A stretch of DNA of 64,000 nucleotides, taken from CAYFNF01 sp964344485. Its GTDB lineage: Bacteria > Patescibacteriota > Patescibacteriia > UBA9570 > XYC2-FULL-38-9. The position numbers and the translations under genes were made by a program. The stretch's first letter is position 1, and every line of letters starts with the position of its first letter. The notes beneath the pieces are model-generated. The model searched no databases and was not told the origin of the DNA. It saw nothing but the letters and a program-made list of their open reading frames with translations. Positions 60,678-64,000 of the stretch are shown one piece after another. The stretch spans positions 62,001 to 126,000 of the forward strand of contig CAYFNF010000003.1 of NCBI GenBank assembly GCA_964344485.1, in the 5' to 3' direction.

Positions 60678-61131
60678 GGCTGCTTATAGTAAAACTCATA
60701 CTCTCTCCTGTGGTGTTCTCAACAGTAATCGTCCCGGTGGTGTCCGTCTCTCCAGTCAGCTGGTGAAAGATCACGTCTGTGGTGTACGGAGCGCTACCAG
60801 AAATAGACGGTGTAATGGTAATCGAGCCAGCATATTCTACAATCATATCTTCATCTGTATCTCGAGCGTCATAATCATCCCCAGAAAATATAATGTATTC
60901 ATCGCTTCCCCAGTGAATACCCCAACGCGAACTGTTATCTCCGTTCATCGCTTGACTTTGAACCCGCCGTAGTGAGCTGTAGAGCTCATCAGAGGTGCCA
61001 TCCAATATCTGCCGCGTATTATACGACTTCACAAATGGGAACGAGAACGCTACAACCAAAGAAAACAAGGCTACCACAATGATAACTTCCACAAGAGTAA
61101 AGCCAGGGATATAAAGAGAACGATTCTTCAT
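60658..61131 (-). CDS. GspH/FimT-like minor pilin
   Basis: 157 residues. Leader M-K-N-R-S-L-Y-I-P-G, then F-T-L-V-E-V-I-I-V-V-A-L-F-S, with the conserved Glu5. The globular domain starts with Q-I-L-D-G-T-S-D-E-L-Y-S-S-L-R-R-V-Q-S-Q-A-M, matching GspH/FimT. Overlaps pilC by 4 nt and the giant pilin by 20 nt. Confidence 0.8.
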   Translation of the reverse strand: MKNRSLYIPGFTLVEVIIVVALFSLVVAFSFPFVKSYNTRQILDGTSDELYSSLRRVQSQAMNGDNSSRWGIHWGSDEYIIFSGDDYDARDTDEDMIVEYAGSITITPSISGSAPYTTDVIFHQLTGETDTTGTITVENTTGESMSFTISSRGQIQR

Positions 61132-62342
61132 CCTATCGCGCTCGTTATCTGATAAATTGGAGTAATAATTGATAAACCGATGAAACCAATAACAACGCCG
61201 ATGACTATTAACAGAACTGGTTCGAGCAGTATTGAAAGATTCTTTGCAATTTCATCTAACTCCTCCTCATAAAAATTCGCTAAGTATAACAGGATCTCCT
61301 CTAAGCGCCCCGAGTTCTCTCCCACATTCACCATGCGTGTGACAATTCGCGGAAACAGGCTTGGAATACGCTCTAATGCATCCGTGAGCTGAGAACCTTG
61401 GGTCACATCGCTATTTATTTTTATAATTGCTCTCTTGTAGACCTCGTTTTCCACCGCATCATGTGCAGCTTCCAAGCTCTTTGCCAATGGAAGTCCACTA
61501 GTCAAGAGTGCTCCTAACGCTCGAGTCAGACGAGTGACGTTTACATGATGGGCGATACGGCCAATAACAGGTAGACGAAGCATAATGAAATGGATCGCAT
61601 AGCGAACAACACCAACACGATATAACACCGCAACAATGATGACGAGAGCAATGAGAGCACCGAGAACTATCCATCCATAAGACTCGATGAAATTTGATGA
61701 GTAGATAAGAACCCGTGTTGACAGTGGCAAGTCAACGTCCAATGATTGAAATAGACGTGCTAAACGAGGTAAGACAAACGTTGCAAGAGTAACTCCTAAA
61801 CCAGTAATACCCACAATGATAAACATCGGGTAGAGCATTGCGCCCCAGACTTTTCGTACAATATCCCGATCCTTTGCGAGTTGCTCTGCTAAGTACTCTA
61901 AATTCTTATCTAGCGTTCCGGAGACCTCTCCCACGTGAACAATGTCTTTATACAACTTTGGGAAGTTCTTTCCTTCGGACTCTACAGCGGATGAAAATGA
62001 CTCTCCGCTCTCTACATGCTTAAGTACATCTGCCAGAACTACTTTTAACTTCCCGCGTGCTTGCTCCAAACTAATTTGTAAACTCTCTGCTAACGTCAGA
62101 CCAGCCTTCATCATTACTGCCAAATTCTTTGTAAACAATACAATATCCGTCCTACTCACACGGCCAATGTTCAATGGAGAATGCAATGACCGTCCTCTTC
62201 GATATCTCTCAAGATGATAGACTTCTAGCCCCTTACTTCGCAACAGCTGACGTGCTGCAGCACTAGACTCTGCATCAATAACTCCGTGTTGCGGAGTTTT
62301 CTCTGGATCCGTGCTTTTTGCTGCTGAATACGAATACTTCAT
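61128..62342 (-). CDS. pilC: Type IV pilus inner-membrane platform protein PilC
   Basis: 404 residues with the T2SSF layout: a basic cytosolic N-terminus, T-K-N-L-A-V-M-M-K-A-G-L-T-L-A near 68-82, G-E-V-S-G-T-L-D-K-N-L near 137-147, membrane helices at about 168-195, 220-245 and 375-398, and a second copy of the domain with T-R-A-L-G-A-L-L-T-S-G-L-P-L-A near 270-284 and G-E-N-S-G-R-L-E-E-I-L near 341-351. It interacts with PilB and drives pilus assembly. It lies 9 nt after pilB. Confidence 0.95.
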   Translation of the reverse strand: MKYSYSAAKSTDPEKTPQHGVIDAESSAAARQLLRSKGLEVYHLERYRRGRSLHSPLNIGRVSRTDIVLFTKNLAVMMKAGLTLAESLQISLEQARGKLKVVLADVLKHVESGESFSSAVESEGKNFPKLYKDIVHVGEVSGTLDKNLEYLAEQLAKDRDIVRKVWGAMLYPMFIIVGITGLGVTLATFVLPRLARLFQSLDVDLPLSTRVLIYSSNFIESYGWIVLGALIALVIIVAVLYRVGVVRYAIHFIMLRLPVIGRIAHHVNVTRLTRALGALLTSGLPLAKSLEAAHDAVENEVYKRAIIKINSDVTQGSQLTDALERIPSLFPRIVTRMVNVGENSGRLEEILLYLANFYEEELDEIAKNLSILLEPVLLIVIGVVIGFIGLSIITPIYQITSAIG

Positions 62343-62351
62343 ATTATGCCG

Positions 62352-64000
62352 TTACTCTCTAATTACTCGCATGACTTCTTCTATAGTAGTAGCACCACGC
62401 AGTGCTTTCTTTAGCCCGTCTTCATACATGGTAGTCATGCCTTGTTTCTGCGCCTGTGTCTTGATCTTGCTGGCATCTGCTTTCTTCATGATTAACTGCT
62501 TAATCTCTTCCGTAATACTCATAACTTCAAAAATGCCCGTACGTCCCATGTACCCAGTGTTGTTGCAGATCTTGCACCCTTTTCCTTTGTAGAAACGAAC
62601 TTCATCCATAGGTCCATCTACAGTAATATACTGAGATAGATTAAACGCTTTCTTCACATCGCCTAGTAGCTCTCCAGAGATCATAGCGCTCTCCACACAT
62701 TGAGAGCAGATTTTTCGCACTAGACGTTGTGCAACAATGACGTTTACTGTTGATGCAATTAAAAATGGTTCTATTCCCATATCCAGTAATCGCGGAAGTG
62801 TTGTTGCGGCATCGTTTGTATGAAGTGTTGAGAGAACCAAATGCCCGGTCATTGCAGAGTTCACTGCAATATCCGCTGTTTCTTCATCTCGAATCTCCCC
62901 TACCATAATTACATCTGGATCTTGTCGTACAATGGAACGTAAACCAGAGGCGAAAGTGAGATTGGTTTTCACATCTACCTGAATCTGGTTTACACCACCG
63001 ATGTCGTACTCTACTGGATCTTCAATCGTGGAGATATTTACACTACGCGTGTTGAGCAGCTTAATAATCGCGTACAGCGTGGTGGTTTTTCCAGACCCCG
63101 TGGGACCAGTAGCTAAAATCATTCCGTGCGGTTTACGGATCGCTTCTTGAGTAATTGCCAATTGATCTTCCTCAAGCCCTAAACTATCCAACGAGAACTG
63201 TTGCGCGCCCTCAGAAAGCAAACGTAGTACCACTTTCTCTCCATCAGTAATCGGAACCACAGAGACACGAATATCAACATCTTCGTTCGCTGCATTATAT
63301 ATAAACTTCCCATCTTGTGCTAAACGGTGTTCGTCGGTCCTTAGATTAGCTAAAATCTTAATACGCATGATAATTTGCTCATGATACTGAAGCGGAATAT
63401 TTCCTACATCATGCAGAATTCCATCAATACGATATCGAACTAAGACTAGGTCCTCAACAGGCTCGATGTGAATATCTGAAGCACGTCCTTCGTATGCATA
63501 GCGCAAGATGATATCAACGGTTTGAACAATTGCGTCTTCTTCTTCTATATCATCCCCCTCTTGAACTTTAGAGATGATTGAATGGAGCTCTTTATCAATT
63601 CCAATATTATACAGACGGATTGCTTGCTCAATGTCTTTTTTTGTTGCAAAGAACACATTCACCTCTTTCCCGGTTTTCTTCTTAACCGTGTGAATAAGCT
63701 CTACATTATTCACATCATTTAATGCAAGAGATACCTCGGTCGGTGTAACGCTGAATACAATAGCATTCTGCTTCTGGGCCATGGTCACTGGTATCGTGTT
63801 CAACGCTTGCTGGTCTATAGATATCTTCTGAAGATAGATAAACGGCACTTTTAAATGATACGCCATGAGTGCGCCCAAGTGCTCATCCGACACGAGCCCT
63901 TTCCCGATAAGCAACTCTTCAACAGATTTCTTGGTCTGCTCAGCCTCGTCCAGGGTATTCTGAAACTGCTCCTCTGTCAGGAACTCCTTCTCGACTAGAA
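62352..64000 (-). CDS. pilB: Type IV pilus extension ATPase PilB (5' end outside window)
   Basis: At least 549 residues; the open frame runs off the right edge, so no start is seen. The N-terminal part carries G-L-V-S-D-E-H-L-G-A-L and L-N-T-I-P, the MshEN (T2SSE_N) domain. The ATPase domain has Walker A G-P-T-G-S-G-K-T-T-T-L, Asp box D-P-D-V-I-M-V-G-E-I-R-D, His box T-L-H-T-N-D-A-A-T-T, and the tetra-Cys zinc motif C-S-Q-C near 398 and C-K-I-C-N-N. It powers pilus extension. A separate retraction ATPase PilT is not in the window. Confidence 0.95.
   Translation of the reverse strand, partial: LVEKEFLTEEQFQNTLDEAEQTKKSVEELLIGKGLVSDEHLGALMAYHLKVPFIYLQKISIDQQALNTIPVTMAQKQNAIVFSVTPTEVSLALNDVNNVELIHTVKKKTGKEVNVFFATKKDIEQAIRLYNIGIDKELHSIISKVQEGDDIEEEDAIVQTVDIILRYAYEGRASDIHIEPVEDLVLVRYRIDGILHDVGNIPLQYHEQIIMRIKILANLRTDEHRLAQDGKFIYNAANEDVDIRVSVVPITDGEKVVLRLLSEGAQQFSLDSLGLEEDQLAITQEAIRKPHGMILATGPTGSGKTTTLYAIIKLLNTRSVNISTIEDPVEYDIGGVNQIQVDVKTNLTFASGLRSIVRQDPDVIMVGEIRDEETADIAVNSAMTGHLVLSTLHTNDAATTLPRLLDMGIEPFLIASTVNVIVAQRLVRKICSQCVESAMISGELLGDVKKAFNLSQYITVDGPMDEVRFYKGKGCKICNNTGYMGRTGIFEVMSITEEIKQLIMKKADASKIKTQAQKQGMTTMYEDGLKKALRGATTIEEVMRVIRE

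Overview
This window is a 64 kb piece of a compact, moderately AT-rich bacterial genome. It looks like a member of the Candidate Phyla Radiation (Patescibacteria). The evidence is ftsZ/ftsA without a dcw cluster, a type IV pilus locus, several secreted proteins with Asn-rich or calcium-binding repeats, a giant surface protein with a pilin-like two-helix N-terminus, short operons with 1-4 nt overlaps, tRNAs without encoded CCA, and many promoters whose -10 box lies almost at the start codon. TGA is used as a stop (for example at the end of mfd), so this is not a code-25 lineage. No phage, IS element or CRISPR array was seen. There is one assembly gap (Ns, 40296-40454).

Layout. 1-2.6 kb (minus): the 5' end of a B12-dependent ribonucleotide reductase, a secreted protein, the cobalamin adenosyltransferase cobO and the repressor nrdR. 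A strong NrdR-box match lies at the nrd promoter. 2.7-16 kb (minus): ftsZ, ftsA, dgkA, ybeY, two membrane-anchored repeat proteins and a 2524-residue surface protein. 16-19 kb (minus): yqeY, rpsU, HIT, hisS and lepB. 19-23 kb (plus): LCP ligase, der, PRTase and pth. 23-27.4 kb (minus): transporter-like, cupin, rarA and IMPase. 27.5-31 kb: mfd and a small basic protein. 31-41.5 kb (minus): cutA, a presenilin-like intramembrane protease, a GC-rich foreign-looking gene, yjbQ, queG, a cupredoxin/FN3 surface protein, unknowns, an MFS transporter, mscS and a DUF5667-like protein. 41.6-47 kb (plus): dprA, yhhQ, folC and topA. 47.1-48.0 kb (minus): a GC-rich, gene-poor stretch with its own promoter and at least a dozen nested perfect helices, the best candidate here for an undescribed large structured RNA. 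48-54.5 kb: rel, parAB, tRNA-Leu(CAA), a UbiA-like membrane protein, initiator tRNA and small membrane proteins. 54.6-64 kb (minus): a type IV pilus operon (pilB, pilC, four minor pilins including an 1166-residue lectin-like one, pilM, pulG-like).

Connections. Cobalamin use recurs: a class II RNR, its adenosyltransferase next to nrdR, and the cobalamin enzyme QueG. QueG also pairs with the queuosine-precursor transporter YhhQ. Surface display is the other theme: type IV pilus machinery, two giant adhesin-like proteins built on pilin-type anchors, signal peptidase and an LCP ligase. At least seven genes (nrdR, ftsA, IMPase, mfd, presenilin-like, rel, parA) have promoters placed so that the mRNA should be leaderless, while rpsU and dprA carry Shine-Dalgarno sequences.
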